From positions 310,001 through 374,000 of the forward strand of contig JAIXMQ010000002.1 in assembly GCA_025716855.1 (NCBI GenBank): a DNA stretch of 64,000 nucleotides. The letters run 5' to 3'. The stretch comes from Pilaira anomala (taxonomy: Eukaryota > Mucoromycota > Mucoromycetes > Mucorales > Mucoraceae). The position numbers were made by a program, and so were the translations under genes. Under the pieces are notes generated by a model. The model was given only the letters and a program-made list of their open reading frames with translations, was not told the origin of the DNA and searched no databases. Below, piece after piece: positions 24,075 through 34,691 of this stretch; the first letter of the stretch is position 1, and each line of letters begins with the position of its first letter.

Positions 24075-26765
24075 TTAGTCAAGTCCAGTTATACCAAGAT
24101 ATTTTTTTTTTTTTACCTTCCATTCGAAGCTACTGCAAGCTTATGAATCGAAGAATAGACAAGTTTTCTTGATTAAACCCTAGCATCCCTACGGTAGGTA
24201 TCATTCCACTGGCGAATGGTTTGATGATTGTCTAAACTTCTAGTTCTCAGCCGATTAATGTCAGATCAGAACTACGCCCGTCCTCCAAAACGTAATATGA
24301 CATTTCTGCTGAAAACCTGGTTTGATGGAGAAAACACATCTAATATGACTGCAGATAATATGAGATTAATCATATGGGACGTATATCAGAGCACAGGGAG
24401 AGCCATTACTGAGCAACCAAACTACCATCACCCGTTTTTACACTGAATAATGGCCTCAGCAACAGTCAAAGATGTGAGTCCTCCATAAAAGAATTGGCCC
24501 AAAGAAGTGTATAAATAAAGTTAGTCAAGTTCAGTTATACCAAGATTTTTTTTTTTTTTTTTTTTTTTTTACCTTCCATTCGAAGCTACTGCAAGCTTAT
24601 GAATCGAAGAATAGACAAGTTTTCTTGATTAAACCCTAGCATCCCTACGGTAGGTATCATTCCACTGGCGAATGGTTTGATGATTGTCTAAACTTCTAGT
24701 TCTCAGCCGATTAATGTCAGATCAGAACTACGCCCGTCCTCCAAAACGTAATATGACATTTCTGCTGAAAACTTGTTTTGATGGAGAAAACACATCTAAT
24801 ATGACTGCAGATAATATGAGATTAATCATATGGGACGTATATCAGAGCACAGGGAGAGCCATTACTGAGCAACCAAACTACCATCACCCGTTTTTACACT
24901 GAACAATGGCCTCAGCAACAGTCAAAGATGTGAGTCCTCCATAAAAGAATTGGCCCAAAGAAGTGTATAAATAAAGTTAGTCAAGTTCAGTTATATCAAG
25001 ATTTTTTTTTTTTTTTTTTTTTTTACCTTCCATTCGAAGCTACTGCAAACTTATGAATCGAAGAATAGACAAGTTTTCTTGATTATAAACCCTAGCATCC
25101 CTACGGTAGGTATCATTCCACTGGCGAATGGTTTGATGATTGTCTAAACTTCTAGTTCTCAGCCGATTAATGTCAGATCAGAACTACGCCCGTCCTCCAA
25201 AACGTAATATGACATTTCTGCTGAAAACCTGGTTTGATGGAGAAAACACATCTAATATGACTGCAGATAATATGAGATTAATCATATGGGACGTATATCA
25301 GAGCACAGGGAGAGCCATTACTGAGCAACCAAACTACCATCACCCGTTTTTACACTGAATAATGGCCTCAGCAACAGTCAAAGATGTGAGTCCTCCATAA
25401 AAGAATTGGCCCAAAGAAGTGTATAAATAAAGTTAGTCAAGTTCAGTTATATCAAGATTTTTTTTTTTTTTTTTTTTTTTTACCTTCCATTCGAAGCTAC
25501 TGCAAACTTATGAATCGAAGAATAGACAAGTTTTCTTGATTATAAACCCTAGCATCCCTACGGTAGGTATCATTCCACTGGCGAATGGTTTGATGATTGT
25601 CTAAACTTCTAGTTCTCAGCCGATTAATGTCAGATCAGAACTACGCCCGTCCTCCAAAACGTAATATGACATTTCTGCTGAAAACTTGTTTTGATGGAGA
25701 AAACACATCTAATATGACTGCAGATAATATGAGATTAATCATATGGGACGTATATCAGAGCACAGGGAGAGCCATTACTGAGCAACCAAACTACCATCAC
25801 CCGTTTTTACACTGAATAATGGCCTCAGCAACAGTCAAAGATGTGAGTCCTCCATAAAAGAATTGGCCCAAAGAAGTGTATAAATAAAGTTAGTCAAGTT
25901 CAGTTATATCAAGATTTTTTTTTTTTTTTTTTTTTTTACCTTCCATTCGAAGCTACTGCAAACTTATGAATCGAAGAATAGACAAGTTTTCTTGATTATA
26001 AACCCTAGCATCCCTACGGTAGGTATCATTCCACTGGCGAATGGTTTGATGATTGTCTAAACTTCTAGTTCTCAGCCGATTAATGTCAGATCAGAACTAC
26101 GCCCGTCCTCCAAAACGTAATATGACATTTCTGCTGAAAACCTGGTTTGATGGAGAAAACACATCTAATATGACTGCAGATAATATGAGATTAATCATAT
26201 GGGACGTATATCAGAGCACAGGGAGAGCCATTACTGAGCAACCAAACTACCATCACCCGTTTTTACACTGAATAATGGCCTCAGCAACAGTCAAAGATGT
26301 GAGTCCTCCATAAAAGAATTGGCCCAAAGAAGTGTATAAATAAAGTTAGTCAAGTTCAGTTATATCAAGATTTTTTTTTTTTTTTTTTTTTTTTTTACCT
26401 TCCATTCGAAGCTACTGCAAACTTATGAATCGAAGAATAGACAAGTTTTCTTGATTATAAACCCTAGCATCCCTACGGTAGGTATCATTCCACTGGCGAA
26501 TGGTTTGATGATTGTCTAAACTTCTAGTTCTCAGCCGATTAATGTCAGATCAGAACTACGCCCGTCCTCCAAAACGTAATATGACATTTCTGCTGAAAAC
26601 CTGGTTTGATGGAGAAAACACATCTAATATGACTGCAGATAATATGACGTTAATCATATGGGACGTATATCAGAGCACAGGGAGAGCCATTACTGAGCAA
26701 CCAAACTACCATCACCCGTTTTTACACTGAATAATGGCCTCAGCAACAATCAAAGATGTGAATCC
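24075..26765 (+). repeat. tandem array, six copies of a ~456-bp unit
   Basis: Units start (TTAGTCAAGT) at 24075, 24521, 24977, 25433, 25890 and 26346; spacing is 446 for the first because its T run is shorter, then 456-457. Copies differ by a handful of substitutions plus the length of a T run. Each unit contains a 62-codon ORF from ATG (MSDQNYARPPKRN...HHPFLH; ORF starts near 24258, 24714, 25170, 25627, 26083 and 26542), open in all six. Diagnostic variants: TGG versus TGT in the ORF alternates W-C-W-C-W-W; units 1-2 share ATACCAAG, CTGCAAGC and GATTAAACC while units 3-6 share ATATCAAG, CTGCAAAC and GATTATAAACC. A partial old copy lies at 14833-15040. Confidence 0.97.
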
Positions 26766-27012
26766 TCTGGAGTGAAGATAACTTGATTTTAACTGAAAGG
26801 AAAATTGAGAGACGAAAAAATGTATAAGCAGATTACCTGTGACGCAATCTTAATATTCCTGCGTTTAATAATAATTAAAGGCCAGTTTTTTATGGTGTAA
26901 ATTTGTAATGAGATCGCGACGTTAAATTTGACAAAGGTCCATCATTTTTTCAAAAAGCGCTGCACTATTTTTTCAAAAAGGGACTAAGATTTTTTTAATA
27001 AAAATTACAACC
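26766..27012. other. short spacer after the array
   Basis: AT-rich DNA leading to the ATG of the acidic ORF. Contains a direct repeat ATTTTTTCAAAAAG about 24 bp apart (26943-26980). No other feature seen. Confidence 0.5.
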
Positions 27013-27390
27013 ATGTCTATTGATGTATTAATGAACGATCTCAATTTCGAGATGGAAGACGATTATGAAATTAAAGAGCTTTACGTTAGCTTATATCGAA
27101 AAGATAATACTAGTGAAAACAGCAGTACAGAAAATGATATGGACGTAGACGAGGTCATTGTCGACGACCTCGATCTGGAACACGATAGTGAAGATGAAAA
27201 TGAAGAAAAAAGCTCAGACGAAGAGCTTAACATCGAGGAAAGCGAGAGTCTAGAAGAAAAACATGCTCGGGTGAAAGAGTACTGCCTAACCCACTTTAAC
27301 CGGCTTGAATTCAAAAAAGACAGCATCGAAAAAAAAAGAGTTCATATGAAGTATAAAGACCAGCAAATAGCTATCTATAGGTGTAATTAA
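27013..27390 (+). pseudogene. acidic protein, 5' part, cut off by LINE sequence
   Basis: ATG at 27013 opens a 125-codon frame with a very acidic middle (DVDEVIVDDLDLEHDSEDENEEK) and a basic end (KKRVHMKYKDQQ). The last ~10 codons (27365-27390) are antisense LINE sequence, so the true gene was longer and is truncated at about 27365. The encoded family is unknown to me. Promoter-proximal sequence is intact, so a short product could still be made. Such acidic N-termini occur on many nuclear proteins; this does not fix a function. Confidence 0.5.
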
Positions 27391-29818
27391 GCTTATTCGC
27401 AATGCTAGCACTGGTTTCCCCCGTAGAATATGATTTCTTTTCCGCTCCAACTGTCGAATAGTCTTTTTTCTCCAATCTACATACTCATAGCTATATTCTC
27501 TTATCCTCTTTTTGGTTGCGATTTTGATTTTATCCCATGGCTTAGCCGGCTGTTGTGAAGAACAATATCGTAATACTTTTCTGATTTTAATGATCATATG
27601 TTCAATGAGTGCTTTATGTGATTCATATAAAGGATTTCCTCTCCATAGTCCAGGTCCAGTTGGTGACTTACACACACACAAATTTATCTTCAAAACCGAA
27701 TGATCTGACCATGATGGTAGAAGTTTTTCAATCGTAGCCACAGTAAATTGATGTCTTAGGGCCAGTCCTACATAAATATAATCGATAACCGAATTGATGA
27801 CCGTTTCTCCGTGAGGTCTTTGGAAGGTGGGAGCCTCATCAAGGTCATTAGTTATCATATTATCATAAAAGTAAAGATCTATAAAATTTAGCCATTCGGT
27901 AGAAGTACTAGAGGATAATGTTTGAGTTCGTAAGATAGAGCAATTAAAGTCGCCAGCAATAATCAATCGATCTAAGCTTAGCTGTTCATTCATTGCATAT
28001 AGCATCGATGTAATGTGATCAAAAAATTTCTGCCTATCCGGATTACCGTTTGCCGTGGCGTAGATATTCAAAATATAAAATGGTGTATAAAATTGTTGTG
28101 GGTGTTCGACTTTACAAAGTTGAAATCTATCAGACTCATAATATGAAGAGGTGTCCATCAAAGACAATTGAAAGGAAGATGAGAAGGAAACTATCCCAAG
28201 ATGTTTATTCCAAATGGCATCTTGTGGTTGAAAGTGAATATTTAGTGAGTCTATGAGTTCAGGTGTTTTTGCATATGTTTCTTGAAAACAAATAATATCG
28301 TGTTGAAGCAGTCTAAGATATCTAATATAATCGGATTGAGTTTGTCTGCTGGCCGTTTTAATTAAACTGCAATCATTTAAGGAAGCGAATTGGCAAATTA
28401 GTTTTTAATGTTTGTCATTGTTTTTTTTTCTATGTGTTTTTCTTTTCTTTTCTTTTTTAATGATTATCTAAGTAATCACCACCCATCCTCAATTGAGAGG
28501 GGCGGCGGTTTGCGATACTGGTAGATTGAGCTAGGTGTAAATAATGAGTCCTGGTACACCAATGGATAAAGACCGTAGCCGTATCAGTCGGTTGAAGTAC
28601 TTTCCACTTGACTTGTCCATTTTTAATATCTGCATCATTTACCGGAGCTATTACACCTGTATCCTGGAGGTGAATGATTGCAGCTGTGACTTCCGCTTTA
28701 GTTGAAACTGACAAAGCAGTTTGAAGATCATGGAGATCCTTGCGATCCAATTGGTCGACATAAAGATCAATCAGTTCGTCGACTGGAATAGTGATGGTCT
28801 CTTTATCAGATTCAGGGAATACATCCAACATTTCTTGATCTTCATCATCTGTAGAAGAAGTCACTTCATAATCTTCGTCCTCTGCTTTTGCATTCAATTT
28901 TCGGTAATTACTATCTCGGTCCGTGGGAATACGTTTCTTAGTGGATGGTACGAGCACCTTTGGTTGAATATTGCGCTTCTCCGCATTGAGTTTCCTGGGG
29001 CATTCAAAAGATCGATGGCCTTGTTCATGACATGCATAACAAAGAGTTTTAGCTTTGGAGGCCTTACATTCTGATGCCAATATCTGCATCATAAAGATAT
29101 TATTCCATGTTGCTCTGAAGATCTCGGTGGTGGATTCACGCCAGCTAATTAAATGTGATAATTCGTGATACTTGTTGGTTGCTGGGTCTGTTCCAGCCTG
29201 AGTTTTATTGAGAACGGCATAGCTTGATCCCATAAAGAAACCAGTCGTAGCATCCGTGATAATATCGATATCCATAATCTCGCCATAAATTGCTAAACTT
29301 TTTGTATGTCCTTCAAGTACCGTTTTTTTATTGTATAAAGGTAAATTAGATAATTTTACTCTAACTAGTTGGCATCGTCATCCATGGCCAAATTAGGGAA
29401 AATCTGAAGTTTAATGTCCTGAAAAATTATACCTTATTAAGTATATCGTTTGTATCCTGGTCTTTATCAACATAGATTTCAAGGTAACGTCGAGTATCAT
29501 CACTTAAAGCTAAACACGCATGTACGTCTGGGTGTTGTTGTTGGAAGAGAAGCATGCACTGTTGGTCGACGTGCGCCAATCTCACAGCCGAGATATCAAT
29601 AAAAAGCTCCCTTAGCACGAGCTGAACGAAAAATCGTGATTGTAATGTTCTTATGTTATTGTCATCTTCAATGTCAGGAACCGATGTGGAATGAATTAGT
29701 GAAACTTTATAAACTGGGTTGGCTGCTTGAGCATACATTTTACGTTTGGTCGCTGATTGGCAGAGGGGTTTTGGGACCTCGCTATCGACGAAAAGGGTTG
29801 AGAGTTGGGAAGAGCCAT
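27365..29818 (-). mobile_element. LINE retrotransposon: ORF1 and endonuclease, reverse transcriptase missing
   Basis: From ATG at 29818 an ORF1 (MALPNSQPFSSIARSQ) is traceable through at least two frameshifts (near 29750 and 29430) to 28457. Its later part has LPLYNKKTVLEGHTKS, a CCHC zinc knuckle CYACHEQGHRSFEC and an acidic linker. After about 60 bp comes the ORF2 endonuclease (APE type), with IICFQETYAKTPELI, LIIAGDFNCSIL, VIDYIYV and SWSDHSVLKINL carrying the usual E, D-N, D and S-D-H residues; a stop precedes the ORF2 start in frame. The element stops at about 27365, just after the endonuclease, where it abuts the acidic ORF. A LINE lacking its 3' end must have been cut by a later rearrangement, since normal retrotransposition loses 5' ends. 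Confidence 0.85.
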
Positions 29819-29825
29819 GAAAGGT

Positions 29826-30400
29826 CTAATCAATAGAAATGTCTGAAATATCGAAACTTAAATTATATTCTTTCCATCCATATTGCCAGAATGATAATTG
29901 GACAGGAAAAGAAGAAGTGTTCGAATGTTTAATCGCACTTGAGTAGATAGGACATAATTGTGGGGAACATTGTTGAGGCATGAATCTATGAATCAAATAT
30001 CTGTGGGGAATTTTAACAGCCAAGTCATTGTTAGGGGTGGAGAGAATGGAGGATGTGGAGAAGAAATCACTCTATCTTCTGTAAGTACACATAGATTCCT
30101 TAATATTCGAGTGATATAATGATACCTTTCAACAATGAATCCCCTGGGTCGAATGAAGGTGGATATATCAGAGATGAAATGGTCATTTATTGGGTTGAAT
30201 GCATTGAGCTAATAATAACATGCTGTTAGCATAAAACCTAGCCGTGAGCAAATAGTGTAAGATTGCCATTAAAATAAAATCTTGGATTCGCTTTATTTGC
30301 ATTGTTATACGCTTATAACAATTGGGAAGTCCTCGTAAAGAAGTAGCACCAAAGCTTTCCGTGCCTTGAAGCATAGACTCCAGGTATCGGTTCCCATTGA
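29826..30400 (-). mobile_element. LINE retrotransposon, 3' end of a second copy
   Basis: On the minus strand, fragments in several frames match the C-terminal part of fungal LINE ORF2: about 30374-30183 has the post-RT 'thumb' segment (LPNCYKRITMQIKRIQDFIL ... ANSMLLLAQC); 30180-30000 has ISTFIRPRGFIVERYHYITR; and 30000-29826 has the decayed C-terminal zinc-binding region (CSPQLCPI, then HSEHFFFSCP in a neighbouring frame). It ends 8 bp before the ORF1 ATG of the next LINE, giving head-to-tail order. Many frameshifts; long dead. Confidence 0.7.
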
Positions 30401-30513
30401 TTTTTCTGTGTTCGTTTAATACCCTTTCCCTGTCTTGATCTCTTTTATTACTTTTTGTTGTTTCAATTGCAATGGAAGCTGGAGTAGCTTCTGTATTAAT
30501 ACCTATATTGACT

Positions 30514-30890
30514 TAATCAGATATATCAATCCAATCGCCAGTGCCATTATTGTCATTAGCATCAAGATCATCATATTCAGCGCTATTGTTGTTGTTACCC
30601 CGATTGACGCTGAAATTCGTGTAACCCATTTCAATTAGAATTGGTCTAGGTGCTGTTTGATTACAATTTGCTACATTGCTACTTGAAGCACTAGTTCTAT
30701 CGACATTTGTTTGATTGATACTGATAGAGGGAGATCCAGAGTCAGGATTTTTTTTTCTGTTTTCTTTTTTGTGAAGCAGCGTAGTAGTTACTGTTTATAA
30801 TATTTCTTTCTGTTCTCTTCATTCTCAGCAATCCAACCTTTTTGTTCACTTGGCATAAAAAGCGTACGATATGGTTCTGTTTTTAGTTTA
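30514..30890 (-). pseudogene. 3' fragment of an unidentified protein gene
   Basis: Two coding-like pieces on the minus strand. The first, near 30890-30810, reads TEPYRTLFMPSEQKGWIAE and then a Lys/Tyr-rich stretch to a stop. The second, in a neighbouring frame from about 30770 to 30514, reads HKKENRKKNPDSGS and ends in ATGDWIDISD-like sequence (GTGDWIDISD, stop). Either a short intron or a frameshift separates them. No start or upstream exons are recognisable. I do not know the family. Confidence 0.35.
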
Positions 30891-31667
30891 TTCTTTTTTA
30901 TTATTCGAATTCTTGAGCAAATAAATCAATAAATAAACCTTACATAAAAAAAGAAAGGAAAAAAATCGAGAAAGAAGCTTTCCTTTCGAAATTATTACCT
31001 ATAAGAGCAATGTTGCACTATTCAAAAAGATCAATGTTTACATTCTTCTTTCAAATGGTATTTTGAAATAGGTATAGAAATAAACCAAGTAGTTTTAACC
31101 AAGTTTGTATTTATCAAATATTTTTTCTTGGTCTGGTCTCGTCTAATTTTAGTTTTATTTTTGTTGATTTGTTTATTGATTAATCAGCGTTAAGCAAAAT
31201 AAATCAAGAAAGAGGCTTCTTACATTACAAATTATTAGCTACAAGAAAAATGTTGTCATATTCAAGAAGATTTTTAGGAATTGATATATATATATATATA
31301 TATATATATCTTTCTTTCTAAAGATTATTTGAATTATAAAAGGATCAAGCGGTTTTAAACAAGTTTGAAAATTAAATCAGGTTTTTTCATGCATGCATAT
31401 TACATAATACATTGCAAATTACATCATGTTTTTTTCATACATTTGCAAATTACATCTCGAATCTACTAAAAAAAAACTATAAATGAATCTTTTTTTCTAT
31501 AACTCCTTTTTATCTTTATTCTTACTTTTCAAACAAAACACTCTTGGTATTCTTCTATCTTGGCATTCCTCTATCTAGGCGCCTTTCCTTATGTCTCTCA
31601 TACTATGACAAGCTCTATCCTGAATACCGGACCTCGTATGTGATATATAGTCTTTAACGTAGAAAAA
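30891..31667. other. non-coding, diverged direct repeat
   Basis: Two imperfect copies, roughly 30925-31110 and 31200-31380, share GAAAGAAGCTTTC/GAAAGAGGCTTC, AAATTATTA, AATGTTG and GTTTTAA-CAAGTTTG in the same order. A TA dinucleotide run lies at about 31284-31310 and a GCATGCATATTACA region at about 31390. No genes. Confidence 0.6.
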
Positions 31668-32184
31668 CTATGATGTAAGTTTTTAAGTGCAAAGTTGTCA
31701 AGTTTTCGTACACTAACTCGCTCTAAAAGATTATCAATACAGATGAAGTTATGATATATTGGACTAATAGAGAGAAAAAACGAACAATATTATTAAATAA
31801 CTTCACTGAATCAACAAACACAGGAATGGTAGCAGAACATATTGCTAACTCTACTTCTTCCGTTCAAAACAAAGTATCGATTGTTTCAAGAATGAAACGT
31901 AAGGACGTTCAGGAAAAAAAGGTAATAAAGTAATTAACCTCTATATATCATTAATATTGTTATTTATTGAATTTGCAATAGAGAGAATTGGACCGCTTGT
32001 GTTTTAACGGTGTTAGTGTGGGAACGATTTTAAAAAATCATGCTGAAACTGACGTTAATTATTACCTCAGTCTAAATAATAAAGCGAAGCATGTTGTTGG
32101 GTAATATAAAACTCTATATTTTTTATAACTAAATAAATCATTAACATGAAACTATCATTTCTTAAAGAATGTCTTTAAATAGTA

Positions 32185-32357
32185 CAGTACCAGCTCTATA
32201 TAAGGCTGTAAAAAATTTCAGACTTTTGCGGCCTTAAATCGTGTCATAGCCTTATTTATGCCTTGAAAAAAGTTAAAATAGGCAAAATATCCAAGAAATT
32301 GCGGCCTTAAATCGGAAATGGCCTTAAATCGAACGGCCTTAAATAAAGCGGACACGG
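32185..32357. mobile_element. Tc1/mariner-type MITE with TA target duplication
   Basis: Comparison with the intact left copy shows AAATAGTATAATTG split exactly at TA: TA at 32183-32184 and TA at 32358-32359 flank 173 bp. Ends are imperfect inverted repeats, CAGTACCAGCTCTATATAAG and, reversed, CCGTGTCCGCTTTATTTAAG. Inside, GCGGCCTTAAATCG occurs repeatedly. No coding capacity. TA duplication is the signature of Tc1/mariner transposition. Confidence 0.9.
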
Positions 32358-33423
32358 TATAATTGATTTATCAGATGAGACCATGGACTCGCAACTCAAA
32401 TATTTTACTCAAGAACAGTGGGGTGAAATTAAAGAAAAGTTTCACATGAAGAACAAGAAGAACACAAGCAAAAGCAAGTTAAACCATCTTCTCAAAATAG
32501 TAAACAAGACTATGAAACGCTCTGACTTGACCAAAGCTTACATTGATGCACGTAACCTTGAGATCGAATATATCGAATCAAGCAACGAATCAATTTTTAA
32601 TATCTATTCCCACATGTACGTAATATATTTATTAGTTGATAAACAGTATATTTACTTTTCCTTTCTCATAGCATCAATATCTACCGGTTTCATTCCGAAG
32701 CCTTAAGATTTAAATCAAACGATCCCACTGAACTTGACAACTTAATGAAGGTTTGGGGACCCATATTTGAGATTTTATTTCCTGATACAAGTACTGTCCG
32801 TTGCAAATGGTAGTGTATATTAGAACTGAATATGGTTTTGTTAGTTTCTAATGAGATTTATAGGGGGGAATCACAAGCTGAACATAACAAGTTCAAAGTT
32901 GATTGTCATTTGATTTTTTATTACAATGATAAACTTATTGATGTGGCCAACATAGAGGCCGCACGTTATATGACAGCAAAGAAAACCAACGATGATCACC
33001 TAAAACTTGCAATTGAATCAAAAGATATTTTAGACTTCATCATCAAGAACTCATCATCTTTCGATCACAAATCAGTAAGTATCCCGTTAATTCAAATCTG
33101 CAGTAAGTATATGACCAAGCGAAGATTTATTGTTATTGGCGTATGTATTTAACTTATTCCTTTAGATAATTCATGTGACGTATTGAAACTTCATCTTGTT
33201 GATAATGGTTTATATTGTATTGAAGAATACTTTAATTTAACTATACCATTTAACCCAACAACATTTGCTAGAAACGCATCGGATTTTTTCTTCCATTTAG
33301 TCACGTTGAAGGTAAGTTAATATGCTTCATTTTATATCCTTCTCTTTAGTAATAGCATTATTATTTTTTTAGAATCATGCACATGATCTTACAAGATACA
33401 TCAACGCGAGAGAAGATCAAAAG

Positions 33424-33672
33424 ATAATTTTGTTCTTTGGATTTCGGAATTTGTGAACAATAAAGTACACAGGATTCTACTTTCCTCAAACTCAATTACC
33501 TGATTTCCCTTTAGCAATCCTATCGTTTTTCTTGCAAGTAACTGAAACAAGATGTAATATCTTTTCTCCCAGTACCCGCTCGATGGACTCTTTATTTCCG
33601 CTAAAGAAGTCTTGCGACCCCTCTTGGCTTCGTAAAGTTTGCCCAGTTGTATTAATATAATTTTTATCCATG
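33424..33672. other. 249-bp insertion in the right orphan-gene copy
   Basis: Absent from the left copy, where GATCAAAAG continues directly with TCGTACGA. No terminal repeats or target duplication are obvious. A minus-strand 63-codon frame covers it but resembles nothing I know. Confidence 0.7.
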
Positions 33673-34160
33673 TCGTACGACAATCATTTTAATAGATCAA
33701 ACAGACAAACTGAAGAAATTGATTACACAACTTGGTTGCGTGGCTCGTTCTATCCTCCTCTCACCGACAATGATCTCATTTATATTCCTGAAAACCTATA
33801 CGGTCCTACCAATAATGCTAGTAATAAGAAACAAAAACAGTAATTGACTCTCTCTCCATAATACACACTATTATTACTATGTCCTCTTTGTATTTTTAGC
33901 ATGTTTTTTTTTACTAATATTTTATTTTTTTAAATAAAACTTAATTTATAAAAAAAAAAAAAAAAAAAAGTATTTTCGTCACACGTCGATGAGCGGTGGG
34001 GCTATGTAGAATAAAACAAAAAAAAATTAACTGAGAAAAAAAAAACTAATCTAATGTCGAATGGAGTAGACGTTCAATATATCTGACTATTCTCGTAAGG
34101 GATGATGATATTTGGGAAGAAGAGTAAGCATGTAAATTATCATTTCCGTGCTGAAAATAA

Positions 34161-34445
34161 ATGATCCAGAGTTGGTATAGGGTGGTAGATACTAGAAGAA
34201 CGCAGTTCCCATTGAGACTTGCTTTTGCTATGACAATCAATAAAGCCCAAGGTCAAACTCTTGATTCCGTGGGTCTATATTTACCAAGCCATGTTTTTAG
34301 TCATGGTCAATTATATGTTGCTTTATCCAGGGTTAAGTCTCCTACTTCAATCAAAATTCTTATAGAACCTACACTATCAACTCTTAAAGATATAGATGGT
34401 CACTACACTCAAAACGTAGTTTATAAAGAAGTTTTTTTAACATAA
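34161..34445 (+). mobile_element. Helitron PIF1-type helicase, C-terminal fragment
   Basis: An open frame of about 85 codons ending at 34445 has the C-terminal helicase motifs of PIF1/Helitron proteins: FPLRLAFAMTINKAQGQTLD and HVFSHGQLYVALSRVKS, followed by a short tail. Helitrons move by rolling-circle replication using a Rep-helicase protein; the Rep and most helicase motifs are missing here. The sequence to about 34680 could be the element's 3' end, but I cannot identify a definite hairpin plus CTRR terminus. Confidence 0.75.
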
Positions 34446-34691
34446 TAATAAATATATTTTACTACTTTTTTTTCATTAACTTATCAGCGTTTTTCAAATT
34501 CATATTGACAGATCACATCATAGTGATAAGCATTTATTTTACCCAAGACCCGCAGGGCGAGTTTGCTCCCTCTCCGTATTGGAGGTCAACTTTTTACCAT
34601 AGCGCAGCGGAGGTCAAAAAAGTTACCAGAAAGGAGGCGAGGGTCCAAACTCGTAACTTTTTAAAAATTTATTGAATACACAAACAAATTA

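Larger units (their letters stand above)
31668..33915 (+). pseudogene. broken inverted copy of the orphan gene (lacks exon 1, three insertions)
   Basis: Reverse-orientation copy of 17690-19470. Exons equivalent to 2-8 can be followed, but the homologous sequence starts in the first intron, so the start codon is missing. A 173-bp MITE interrupts exon 4 at 32185-32357, creating a stop soon after MSLNS. A 249-bp segment at 33424-33672 interrupts exon 8. A further 36-bp difference at about 33688-33723 is in frame (12 codons) and could equally be a deletion in the left copy. Between these breaks the coding sequence is almost identical to the left copy, so duplication and decay are recent. Confidence 0.85.
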
